Assembly: GCF_030657435.1 (NCBI RefSeq)
Contig: NZ_JAUTWS010000001.1
Span: 248,001-312,000, forward strand
Direction of reading: 5' to 3'
From: Paracraurococcus lichenis
GTDB taxonomy: Bacteria; Pseudomonadota; Alphaproteobacteria; Acetobacterales; Acetobacteraceae
Length of the DNA: 64,000 nt
The position numbers and the translations under genes are program-made. Under the pieces are notes generated by a model, which worked only from the letters and a program-made list of their open reading frames with translations, was not told the DNA's origin and did not search any database. Below, piece after piece: positions 57,436 through 64,000 of this stretch. Each line of letters begins with the position of its first letter. Positions within the stretch are counted from its first letter, which is position 1.

Positions 57436-59817
57436 ATGAGACCCCAGAAAGGCCCGCCCCGTCGTGCCCCCGCCGCCGCGCCCGCCCCGGCCAGGATCGC
57501 CGAGCTGGAGCTGCGCCGGCGGCTGCAGGCGGAGCCCGGCAATGCCTCCCTCTGGCAGCAGCTCGCCCTGCTCTGCGCCGAGACCGACCGCGCCCCCGAG
57601 GCGGTGGAGGCCTTCGCGCGGGCGATCGCGGCCGGCGCCTCGGCGACCGCGCTCGCCCTGCCGCATGCCAGCGCCCTGAGCGCGGCCGGACGGGCGGAGG
57701 AGGCCGTGGCCGTCGCCGCGGCGGCGCATGCGAGGCGCCCGAAGGAGTTCGCCTTCGCCAACCTGCTCGGCGTCATGCTCAAGCGCGCCGGACGGCTCGA
57801 GGAGGCGATCCGCGCGCTCGAGACCGCCCGCCGGCTCGATCCCCGCGCCGCCGCCGCCTGGCAGAACCTCGGCAATGTCCATGACCAGATGGGGCGGTTC
57901 CGGGAGGCGGCGGCGGCCTATGCCGCCGGCGCGAAGCTGGAGCCGCGGAACGGCTACCTCGTCTGCCTGCAGGGGCGCGCGCTGCGGGCGGGCGGCGAGG
58001 TCGAGGCGGCGATCGCCGCCTTCGAGCGGTCGATCGCCATCACCCCCGGGCTGCTCGGCGGCTGGACCGACCTGATCGGCACGCTGATCGAGGCCAGCCA
58101 GGTGGAGAAGGGGCTGGCGGCGTTGGAGCGGCTGGAGGCGCTGACGCCCGGCAACCTCGATGTGCAGATCCTCCGCGCCCGGGTCTATCTGCGGCTCGGC
58201 CGCCGGGAGGAGGCGCTGGCCATCGCCGCCCGGGCCGAGGAGCAGCGGCCCGGCGATGCCATCCTCTGCATGCTGATCGCCCGCATCCACGGGGATGCCG
58301 ACCTGCGGGCGGGCAATGCGGCGCTGCGCAAGGGGGTGGCGGCGAATCCGCGCCACGGCCAGCTCCAGTCGCTGCTGATTGAGAGCCTGGCGCGCAGCCG
58401 CTACGACGACGAGGCAGCGCATCTGCAAGAGGCCTATGAGCGCGCCTGCGCCATGCTCCGCACCATGCCGGGCGAGGCGCGGCGCCATGCCAAGCCGCTG
58501 CGCACGGTGTTCATGCGCTGCCTCGATTTAGACCGGCTGGAGCAGACCGGCGCGCTGCCCGACCTGGCGCCGCGCTGGATGGGCGATGGCGACATCGCGG
58601 CGCTGCATTACGAACTCGGGCATGTCGAGACGCTGGAGGACCGCCTCCGTATCGTCGAGTGGCACCGGCAATGGGGACAGCGGGAGGCGCGGCTGATCGC
58701 TCCGGTCGCGCGGCCGGCGATGCCGGCCATCCAGACCGGCCGCAAGCTGCGCATCGGCTTCATGTCGAGCGACCTGCGCGACCACCCCGTCAGCTACTTC
58801 GCCCTGCCGCTGCTGGAGCGCTACGACCGCGACCGGGTGGAGGTCTACTGCTACTCCTTCTACGAACGCGCGCGCGACCAGGTGCAGGCGCATATCGAGG
58901 GGCAGGTCACCGGCTTCCGCTGGTGGCCGCGCCGGCCGGTGGGCGAGATCGCCGAGGGGATCGCGCGGGACGGGCTCGACATCCTCTTCGAGCTCGGCGG
59001 CACCACGGCGATGAACAAGCTCTCGGTCATGGCCTATCGCCCGGCGCGAATCGGCGCGAGCTGGCTGGGCTACCCGCATTCCGCCGGCCTCGAGCAGATC
59101 GACACTATCCTGGTCGATCCCTACATCAAGCCGAGCGAGCCCGGCCTGCTGATCGAGCAGCCCTTCGAGATGCCGGAGACCTGGGTGACGCTCGGCAATC
59201 TCGGCTTCCGCCCGGTGCCGATCGAGGAGAGCCTGCCGGAGGAGCGGCGCGGCGCCCTGACCTTCGGCACCATGAACAACCCCTACAAGTTCACCCGCGC
59301 CTGCCTCGATGCCTGGGCGGCGGTGCTGCGGGCCGTGCCGGGGTCGCGCTTCCTTTTCGTCCGGCCGGAGGCCCGCAGTGCGGCCTTCGTCGCCAATGCC
59401 CGGGCCGCCTTCGCGGCGCGCGACGTCGATCCGGACCGGCTCGATTATGTCGGCGTGCGCGGCGCGCACCTGCCGCACTACAATGCCATCGACATCGCCC
59501 TCGACAGCCTGCCGCATGTCGGCGGCACCACCACCTGCGAGACGCTGTGGATGGGCGTGCCTTGCGTCTCCCTGGTCGGGCCGGGCTTCCCGGAGCGGCT
59601 GAGCTACTCGAACCTCAGCAATGCCGGGCTCGGCGACCTCGCGGTCTTCAGCCTCGAGGACTACGTGAGCACCGCCGTGGCGCTGGCCGGGGACCGGGCG
59701 CGGCGGCGCCTGCTGCGGCACGGGCTGCGCGACATGATCCGCCGCAACCCGCTGGGCCAGGCGGACCGCTTCGTGCAGGGCTTCTACGACAGGGCGCTGG
59801 AGGTTGCGCGGCGATGA
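57436..59817 (+). CDS. TPR protein with GT41 (O-GlcNAc transferase/SPINDLY-like) domain, second copy
   Basis: 793 residues. Residues about 15-340 are tetratricopeptide repeats (AFANLLGVMLKRAGRLEEAIRALETARRLDPRAAAAWQNLGNVHDQMGRFREAAAAY). The GT41 domain has IGFMSSDLRDHPVSYFALPLLERYDRDRVEVYCYSFYE, LDILFELGGTTAMNKLSVMAYRPARIGASWLGYPHSAGL, the donor-binding Lys in LTFGTMNNPYKFTRACLDAW and IDIALDSLPHVGGTTTCETLWMGVPCVSLVG. It heads a chain of overlapping genes for a CDP-deoxysugar, so it is the best candidate for the transferase that uses it. Only distantly similar to the GT41 at 50539. Confidence 0.9.
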   Translation: MRPQKGPPRRAPAAAPAPARIAELELRRRLQAEPGNASLWQQLALLCAETDRAPEAVEAFARAIAAGASATALALPHASALSAAGRAEEAVAVAAAAHARRPKEFAFANLLGVMLKRAGRLEEAIRALETARRLDPRAAAAWQNLGNVHDQMGRFREAAAAYAAGAKLEPRNGYLVCLQGRALRAGGEVEAAIAAFERSIAITPGLLGGWTDLIGTLIEASQVEKGLAALERLEALTPGNLDVQILRARVYLRLGRREEALAIAARAEEQRPGDAILCMLIARIHGDADLRAGNAALRKGVAANPRHGQLQSLLIESLARSRYDDEAAHLQEAYERACAMLRTMPGEARRHAKPLRTVFMRCLDLDRLEQTGALPDLAPRWMGDGDIAALHYELGHVETLEDRLRIVEWHRQWGQREARLIAPVARPAMPAIQTGRKLRIGFMSSDLRDHPVSYFALPLLERYDRDRVEVYCYSFYERARDQVQAHIEGQVTGFRWWPRRPVGEIAEGIARDGLDILFELGGTTAMNKLSVMAYRPARIGASWLGYPHSAGLEQIDTILVDPYIKPSEPGLLIEQPFEMPETWVTLGNLGFRPVPIEESLPEERRGALTFGTMNNPYKFTRACLDAWAAVLRAVPGSRFLFVRPEARSAAFVANARAAFAARDVDPDRLDYVGVRGAHLPHYNAIDIALDSLPHVGGTTTCETLWMGVPCVSLVGPGFPERLSYSNLSNAGLGDLAVFSLEDYVSTAVALAGDRARRRLLRHGLRDMIRRNPLGQADRFVQGFYDRALEVARR

Positions 59818-60584
59818 AGGCGGTGATCCTGGCCGGCGGCCGCGGCACGCGGCTGTCGGAAGAGACGCAGCTCCGCCCGAAGCCGATGGTCGAGATCGGC
59901 GGCTGGCCCATCCTGTGGCACATCATGAAGATCTACGCCGCGCATGGCGTGACCGACTTCGTGATCTGCCTCGGCTACAAGGGCTGGCAGATCAAGGAGT
60001 ATTTCCTGAACTACAGGCTGCATGCCTCCGACCTCACCATCGACCTCGCCTCCGGCCGGGTGGAGGTGGTGCGGCCCTCGGCCGAGCCCTGGCGCATCTC
60101 GCTGGTCGATACCGGGGAGGACACCATGACCGGCGGGCGCCTCAGGCGCATCGCCCCCCATGTGGTGGACGAGCCGGCCTTCTGCATGACCTATGGCGAC
60201 GGGGTCGGCGATATCGACATCCGCGCGCTGATCGATTTCCACAGGGGGCATGGGCGGCAGGCGACGGTGACGGCCGTGGTGCCGCCCGGCCGCTTCGGCG
60301 CGCTGGCGCGCGACGGCGCCGCGGTCCGGGCCTTCGTCGAGAAGCCGGCGGGCGACGGCGGCACGATCAATGGCGGCTTCTTCGTCCTATCGCCCCGGGT
60401 GCTGGAGCGCATCGAGGGCGACGCGACGATGTGGGAGGAGGAGCCGCTGCAATCGCTGGCCCGCGACGGCGAGCTGATGGCCTATGACCACAGGGGATTC
60501 TGGCAGGCGATGGACACGCTGCGCGACCGCGACCAGCTCGAACGGATGTGGCAGGGGGGCCGGGCGCCCTGGAGGCTCTGGTGA
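59814..60584 (+). CDS. rfbF: glucose-1-phosphate cytidylyltransferase
   Basis: 256 residues. It makes CDP-glucose from CTP and glucose-1-phosphate. N-terminal motif MKAVILAGGRGTRLSEETQLRPKPMVEIGGWPILWHIMKIYAAHG, then FVICLGYKGWQIKEYFLNY, FCMTYGDGVGDIDI, and GGFFVLSPRVLERI are diagnostic of RfbF/DdhA. Overlaps the GT41 gene by 4 nt (ATGA) and the dehydratase by 4 nt (GTGA). Confidence 0.95.
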   Translation: MKAVILAGGRGTRLSEETQLRPKPMVEIGGWPILWHIMKIYAAHGVTDFVICLGYKGWQIKEYFLNYRLHASDLTIDLASGRVEVVRPSAEPWRISLVDTGEDTMTGGRLRRIAPHVVDEPAFCMTYGDGVGDIDIRALIDFHRGHGRQATVTAVVPPGRFGALARDGAAVRAFVEKPAGDGGTINGGFFVLSPRVLERIEGDATMWEEEPLQSLARDGELMAYDHRGFWQAMDTLRDRDQLERMWQGGRAPWRLW

Positions 60585-61648
60585 GCGCCATGGTCCATCC
60601 CCGGCCGGGCTTCTGGCGTGGCAGGCGCGTGCTGGTCACCGGCCATACCGGCTTCAAGGGAAGCTGGCTCTGCCTGCTGCTGCAGCGGCTGGGCGCCGAG
60701 GTGACGGGCATCGCGCTCGACCCCTATGCCGGGCCGACCGCCTTCGCCGCCATGCGCATCGGTGGGGCGCTGGCGGCCGACCACCGCGCCGATGTCCGCG
60801 ACCGTGCGGGGCTGGCCGCGCTGGTGCGGGCGGCGCGGCCGGAGCTGGTGCTGCAGCTGGCGGCGCAGCCCTTTGTCGGCCGCAGCTACCGCGAGCCGGA
60901 GGCGACCTTCGCCACCAATTGCACCGGCACGATCCATCTGCTGGAGGCGCTGCGCGGCCTCGGCGGCATCGCCGCGGCGGTCTTCATCACGTCAGACAAG
61001 GTCTACCGCAACGACGGCGCCGGCCGCGCCTTTCTCGAGGACGACCCGCTCGGCGGCCATGATCCCTACAGCGCCTCGAAGGCCGCGGCGGAGATGGCGG
61101 TGCAGTCCTGGCGCGCCTCCTTCGCCGCGGACCTGCCGCCGATCGCCACCGCGCGCGCGGGCAACGTCATCGGCGGCGGCGATTTCGGCGAGCAGCGCAT
61201 CATCCCGGACCTCGTGCGGGCCGAGGTCGCGGGCGAGGCGCTGCTGGTGCGCCGCCCCGATGCGACGCGGCCCTTCCAGCATGTGCTGGACGTGCTGCGC
61301 GGCTACCTGCTGCTGGCCGAGCGGCTGGCGGAGGCACCGCGGCAGGCGCCGGCCGCGCTGAATTTCGGCCCGCTGGACGGGGAGATCCGGGTGCGCGAAT
61401 TGCTGGACCGCTGGGGTGCGGCGACCGGCAGGCCGGTCGCCTGGCGGCAGGAGACCGGGCCCGTCATGGCGGAAGCGCCGCGGCTCGGCCTCGACTCGAC
61501 GCTCGCGGCACGGGTCCTCGGCTGGCAGCCGGCCTTCCCGACGCCGGAGGCGATCGCCGAGACGGCGCGCTGGTACGCCGCCTGGCGCGCGGGCGAGGAC
61601 ACCCGTGCCCAGGCGCTCGCCGCGATTGACCGGGTGCTGGCGGCATGA
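60581..61648 (+). CDS. rfbG: CDP-glucose 4,6-dehydratase
   Basis: 355 residues of extended SDR type. Produces CDP-4-keto-6-deoxyglucose. NAD motif VLVTGHTGFKGSWLCLLLQRLG, AAQPFVGRSYREPEATFATN, catalytic FITSDKVYRND and YSASKAAAEM, and ARAGNVIGGGDFGEQRIIPDLVRA are diagnostic of RfbG/DdhB. GTG 60581 couples it to rfbF; ATG 60590 is an alternative. Its product is the substrate for the methyltransferase directly downstream. Confidence 0.95.
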   Translation: MSAMVHPRPGFWRGRRVLVTGHTGFKGSWLCLLLQRLGAEVTGIALDPYAGPTAFAAMRIGGALAADHRADVRDRAGLAALVRAARPELVLQLAAQPFVGRSYREPEATFATNCTGTIHLLEALRGLGGIAAAVFITSDKVYRNDGAGRAFLEDDPLGGHDPYSASKAAAEMAVQSWRASFAADLPPIATARAGNVIGGGDFGEQRIIPDLVRAEVAGEALLVRRPDATRPFQHVLDVLRGYLLLAERLAEAPRQAPAALNFGPLDGEIRVRELLDRWGAATGRPVAWRQETGPVMAEAPRLGLDSTLAARVLGWQPAFPTPEAIAETARWYAAWRAGEDTRAQALAAIDRVLAA

Positions 61649-62892
61649 GCGGCTCCCGCCCCGTCACCGCCTGCCGCGCCTGCGGCGGCCGGCTCGGCCT
61701 GGTCTTCTGCGACCTCGGCACCATGGCGGTCGCCAATTCCTATGTGCCGCCCGAGCGTGCGCAGGAACCGGAGCCGGTCTTCCCGCTGCGCTGCGTCGTC
61801 TGCGAGTCCTGCCGCCTCGTCCAGCTCGACACCGTGGTGGATGAGCGCGGGATCTTCACCGACTACGCCTATTTCTCCTCCATGTCCTCGACCTGGCTGG
61901 AGCATGCCGCGCGCTTCTGCGCCGACATGACGGCGCGGCTCGGCCTCGGCCGGGAAAGCCTCGTCGTGGAGGTCGCCAGCAACGACGGCTACCTCCTCCG
62001 CAACTTCGTCGCCGTCGGCATCCCCTGCCTCGGCGTCGAGCCGGCGGCCAATGTGGCGGCGATCGCCCGTGCCACCGGCGTACCGACCGAGGCACGCTTC
62101 TTCGGCCGCGCGGCGGCGCGCGATATCCTCGCCGCGCAGGGGAAGCCGGCCGACCTGGTGGTTGCCAACAACGTCCTCGCGCATGTGCCGGACCTCGACG
62201 ACTTCACCGGCGGCCTGGCGCTGATGGCCGGCACCCGGGGCGTGGTCTCGATCGAGGCGCCGCACCTGGTCGCGCTGGTCGATGGCGTGCAGTTCGACAC
62301 GATCTACCACGAGCACTATGCCTACTGGTCGCTGCTCTCCATGGAGGCGGCGCTGGCGCGGCACGGGCTGCGCGTCTTCGACGTGGAGCGGCTGGCGACC
62401 CATGGCGGCTCGCTGCGCGTGCTCGCCTCGGCCGAGGTGCGTGCCCCGTCCGCAGCATTGCTGGCGCTGCGGGCGGAGGAGGCGGCGCGCGGCCTTCACG
62501 GCGATGCCTTCTACGAGGGCTTCGGTCCCCGCGTGCAGGCGGTGCTGGAGGGGCTGCGCGCCTGGCTGGCGACGGCGCGCGCGGAGGGACGCCGCGTCTG
62601 CGCCTATGGCGCCGCCGCCAAGGGCAATACGCTGCTGAACGCCGCGGGTGTCGGCGCCGGCGACATCCTGGCGGTCGCCGACCGCAGCAGCGCGAAGCAG
62701 GGCCGCCTGCTGCCGGGCAGCCATATCCCCGTGGTCTCGCCGGAGGCGATGCTGGCCCTGGCGCCGGACGACATCCTGATCCTGCCCTGGAATATCGAGG
62801 CCGAGGTCTCTCGCCAGTTGCGCGAGGCCGGCTATCGCGGCCGCCTGGCCGTGGCGGTGCCGACCATGCGCCTGCAGGACGCGCCGGCGTGA
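61645..62892 (+). CDS. deoxysugar C-methyltransferase (NovU/TylC3-like)
   Basis: 415 residues. N-terminal zinc-binding Cys pairs (TACRACGGRL and CESCRLVQLD), SAM motif VVEVASNDGYLLRNFVAVGI, catalytic block DTIYHEHYAYWSLLSM, and a C-terminal RVCAYGAAAKGNTLLNAAG domain. Such enzymes add a methyl group to C3 of 4-keto-6-deoxysugars bound to a nucleotide, making branched sugars. Overlaps rfbG (ATGA) and the epimerase (GTGA). A degenerate paralogue lies at 52930. Confidence 0.92.
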   Translation: MSGSRPVTACRACGGRLGLVFCDLGTMAVANSYVPPERAQEPEPVFPLRCVVCESCRLVQLDTVVDERGIFTDYAYFSSMSSTWLEHAARFCADMTARLGLGRESLVVEVASNDGYLLRNFVAVGIPCLGVEPAANVAAIARATGVPTEARFFGRAAARDILAAQGKPADLVVANNVLAHVPDLDDFTGGLALMAGTRGVVSIEAPHLVALVDGVQFDTIYHEHYAYWSLLSMEAALARHGLRVFDVERLATHGGSLRVLASAEVRAPSAALLALRAEEAARGLHGDAFYEGFGPRVQAVLEGLRAWLATARAEGRRVCAYGAAAKGNTLLNAAGVGAGDILAVADRSSAKQGRLLPGSHIPVVSPEAMLALAPDDILILPWNIEAEVSRQLREAGYRGRLAVAVPTMRLQDAPA

Positions 62893-63416
62893 TCCTGCGC
62901 CCGACCGCGATCGCCGGCGTGGTCGAGGTCCTGGCCGAGCCGGTCGCGGATGCGCGCGGCCGCTTCATCCGGACCTGGTGCGCCGACGAATTCGCCGCGG
63001 CGGGCCTCGACTTCCGGCCGCACCAGGTCAGCATCTCGGAGAACCGCGCGCGGCACACGCTGCGCGGCCTGCACTTCCAGGTCGCGCCGGCCGAGGAGCG
63101 CAAGCTGATCCGCTGCCTGCGCGGCGCGGTCTTCGACGTGGCGGTGGACCTGCGGCCGGACTCGCCGAGCTACCGGTGCTGGGTCGGGGTGGAACTGACG
63201 GCGGCGCAGCACAATGCGCTCTTCGTCCCGCATGGCTGCGCGCATGGCTTCCTCTCGCTGACCGAGGATGCCTGGCTGGAATACCTGATCGATGCGCCCT
63301 ATCGGCCCGGCACGGCGCGCGGCCTGCGATGGAACGACCCCGCCTTCGGCATCGCCTGGCCCGCGGCGCCGGCAGTGATCTCCGACCGCGACCGCGACTG
63401 GCCGGACCATGGCTGA
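62889..63416 (+). CDS. rfbC: dTDP-4-dehydrorhamnose 3,5-epimerase-family protein
   Basis: 175 residues of the RmlC cupin. Catalytic His in TLRGLHFQVAPAEERKLIRCLRGAVFDVAVDLRPDSPSY, VPHGCAHGFLSLTEDAWLEYLIDAPYRPG and the closing GLRWNDPAFGIAWP are typical. In this CDP-sugar operon it probably epimerises C5 (or C3/C5) of the C-methylated 4-keto intermediate, not dTDP-rhamnose. GTG 62889 overlaps the methyltransferase stop; 8-nt overlap with the reductase gene. Confidence 0.9.
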   Translation: MILRPTAIAGVVEVLAEPVADARGRFIRTWCADEFAAAGLDFRPHQVSISENRARHTLRGLHFQVAPAEERKLIRCLRGAVFDVAVDLRPDSPSYRCWVGVELTAAQHNALFVPHGCAHGFLSLTEDAWLEYLIDAPYRPGTARGLRWNDPAFGIAWPAAPAVISDRDRDWPDHG

Positions 63417-64000
63417 GCGCTTGCTGCTGACGGGCGCGACGGGCTTCGTGGGGCGTGCGCTGCTGGCGCCGCTCGCGGCGCGGGGCTTCGAGCTTCACGC
63501 GGTGGCGCGCCATGCGGGCGAGGGCGCCGCGACCTGGCACTCGGCGGACCTGATGGATGAGGGCGCGATGCGCGCGCTGCTGCGCGATGTCCGGCCTGCC
63601 GTCCTGGTCCATGCGGCCTGGTATGTCACGCATGGCAGGTTCTGGACCGCGCCGGAGAATGCCGACTGGGTCGAGGCCTCCACCGCCCTGGGCGAGAGTT
63701 TTGCCGAGTTCGGCGGCCGTCGGCTGATCGGCCTCGGCACCTGCGCTGAGTATGACTGGAACGGCGAGGGCAGGGCGCCCTGGGCGGAATCGCGCCGCAT
63801 CGCGCCGGCCACGCCCTATGGCCGCGCCAAGGCGGAACTCTGTGCGCGCTGGCTGGCGCTCGGCGTGCGGTGCGGCCCGTCGGTCGCCTGGGCGCGGCTC
63901 TTCCACCTCTTCGGCCCCGGCGAGCATCCGGAGCGGCTGGTGCCCGCGGTGATGCGCGCGCTGCTCGAGGGCCGGGAGGCCGCCACCGGCTCCGGCCGCC
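63409..64000 (+). CDS. NAD-dependent epimerase/dehydratase family protein, 3' end beyond window
   Basis: 197 residues are visible. NAD(P) motif LLLTGATGFVGRALLAPLAARGF, VLVHAAWYVTHGRFW, IGLGTCAEYDW and the Tyr-Lys pair in TPYGRAKAELCARWLALG mark an extended SDR. Its place at the end of the CDP-sugar operon suggests the 4-ketoreductase that finishes the sugar. The gene runs off the right edge. Confidence 0.85.
   Translation, partial: MAERLLLTGATGFVGRALLAPLAARGFELHAVARHAGEGAATWHSADLMDEGAMRALLRDVRPAVLVHAAWYVTHGRFWTAPENADWVEASTALGESFAEFGGRRLIGLGTCAEYDWNGEGRAPWAESRRIAPATPYGRAKAELCARWLALGVRCGPSVAWARLFHLFGPGEHPERLVPAVMRALLEGREAATGSGR

Noticed and set aside
1..64000. CRISPR arrays, tRNA or rRNA genes, transposases, prophage genes
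   Set aside because: I saw no regularly spaced repeats, no tRNA-like cloverleaf in the gaps and no transposase or integrase motifs. Short RNAs could be missed by eye.

Overview
The window is very GC-rich, densely coded DNA from a proteobacterium, most likely an alphaproteobacterium of the Acetobacteraceae (Roseomonas-like). The pointers are an HWE-type histidine kinase, the alphaproteobacterial flagellar regulator FlaF, Bug-type solute receptors, two perfect LexA boxes of the alphaproteobacterial GTTC-N7-GTTC type, and genes packed with 4-bp ATGA/GTGA overlaps. I saw no rRNA, tRNA, CRISPR array, insertion sequence or prophage. The taxonomic placement is inference.

Layout. 0-8.3 kb: the end of a PIN-domain toxin, a small lipoprotein, a DUF4188 protein, a minus-strand operon (flavin oxidoreductase, maleylacetate-reductase-like dehydrogenase, Bug receptor), two convergent SDR genes, a class III aminotransferase and tag. 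8.4-11.3 kb: a three-subunit HcnABC / hydroxyproline-dehydrogenase-type amine oxidase. 11.3-14.7 kb: envelope genes (L,D-transpeptidase, DUF882 peptidase, lipoprotein) and a single-domain response regulator. 14.7-18.3 kb, minus strand: Bug receptor, CaiB/BaiF CoA-transferase and HWE kinase. 18.6-25.8 kb: glycogen operon glgP-glgC-glgA-glgX, with no glgB in the window. 25.9-30.1 kb: ABC ATPase and permease, a cytosine-deaminase-like amidohydrolase and a class V aminotransferase. 30.1-33.3 kb: flavodoxin-like quinone reductase, TauD-like oxygenase, a small unknown protein and a family 2 glycosyltransferase. 33.6-39.8 kb: a cell-surface glycan locus holding a HAD-UbiA fusion, DprE1-like oxidase and DprE2-like SDR (predicted polyprenyl-phosphate-arabinose synthesis), a flippase and a polyprenyl-phosphate glycosyltransferase. 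40.0-45.6 kb: catabolic genes (QuiC-like dehydratase, MmgE/PrpD, SAF-domain dehydrogenase, beta-hydroxyacid dehydrogenase).

45.7-64 kb is the most interesting part. A 73-residue single-pass membrane protein sits directly behind two LexA boxes and is a candidate SOS-induced membrane effector. It is followed by a secreted SGNH esterase-like protein, flagellin, flaF, a TPR-methyltransferase, two TPR proteins with GT41 (O-GlcNAc-transferase/SPINDLY/FlmG-like) domains, a degenerate C-methyltransferase, egtB-egtD (ergothioneine), a glycerophosphodiesterase, and a tightly overlapping CDP-deoxysugar operon (rfbF, rfbG, C-methyltransferase, rfbC-like epimerase, reductase cut by the window end). I read this as a flagellin-glycosylation locus making a CDP-activated, C-methyl-branched 6-deoxyhexose that GT41 enzymes put on protein. 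The proposal rests on gene content and order.

Two sequence-level patterns cut across the window. A dispersed imperfect-palindrome repeat (four copies) starts 2-3 nt after the stop codons of four unrelated genes, and one copy forms the N-terminus of a ferredoxin subunit. A 20-bp perfect palindrome serves as terminator at two distant gene ends.
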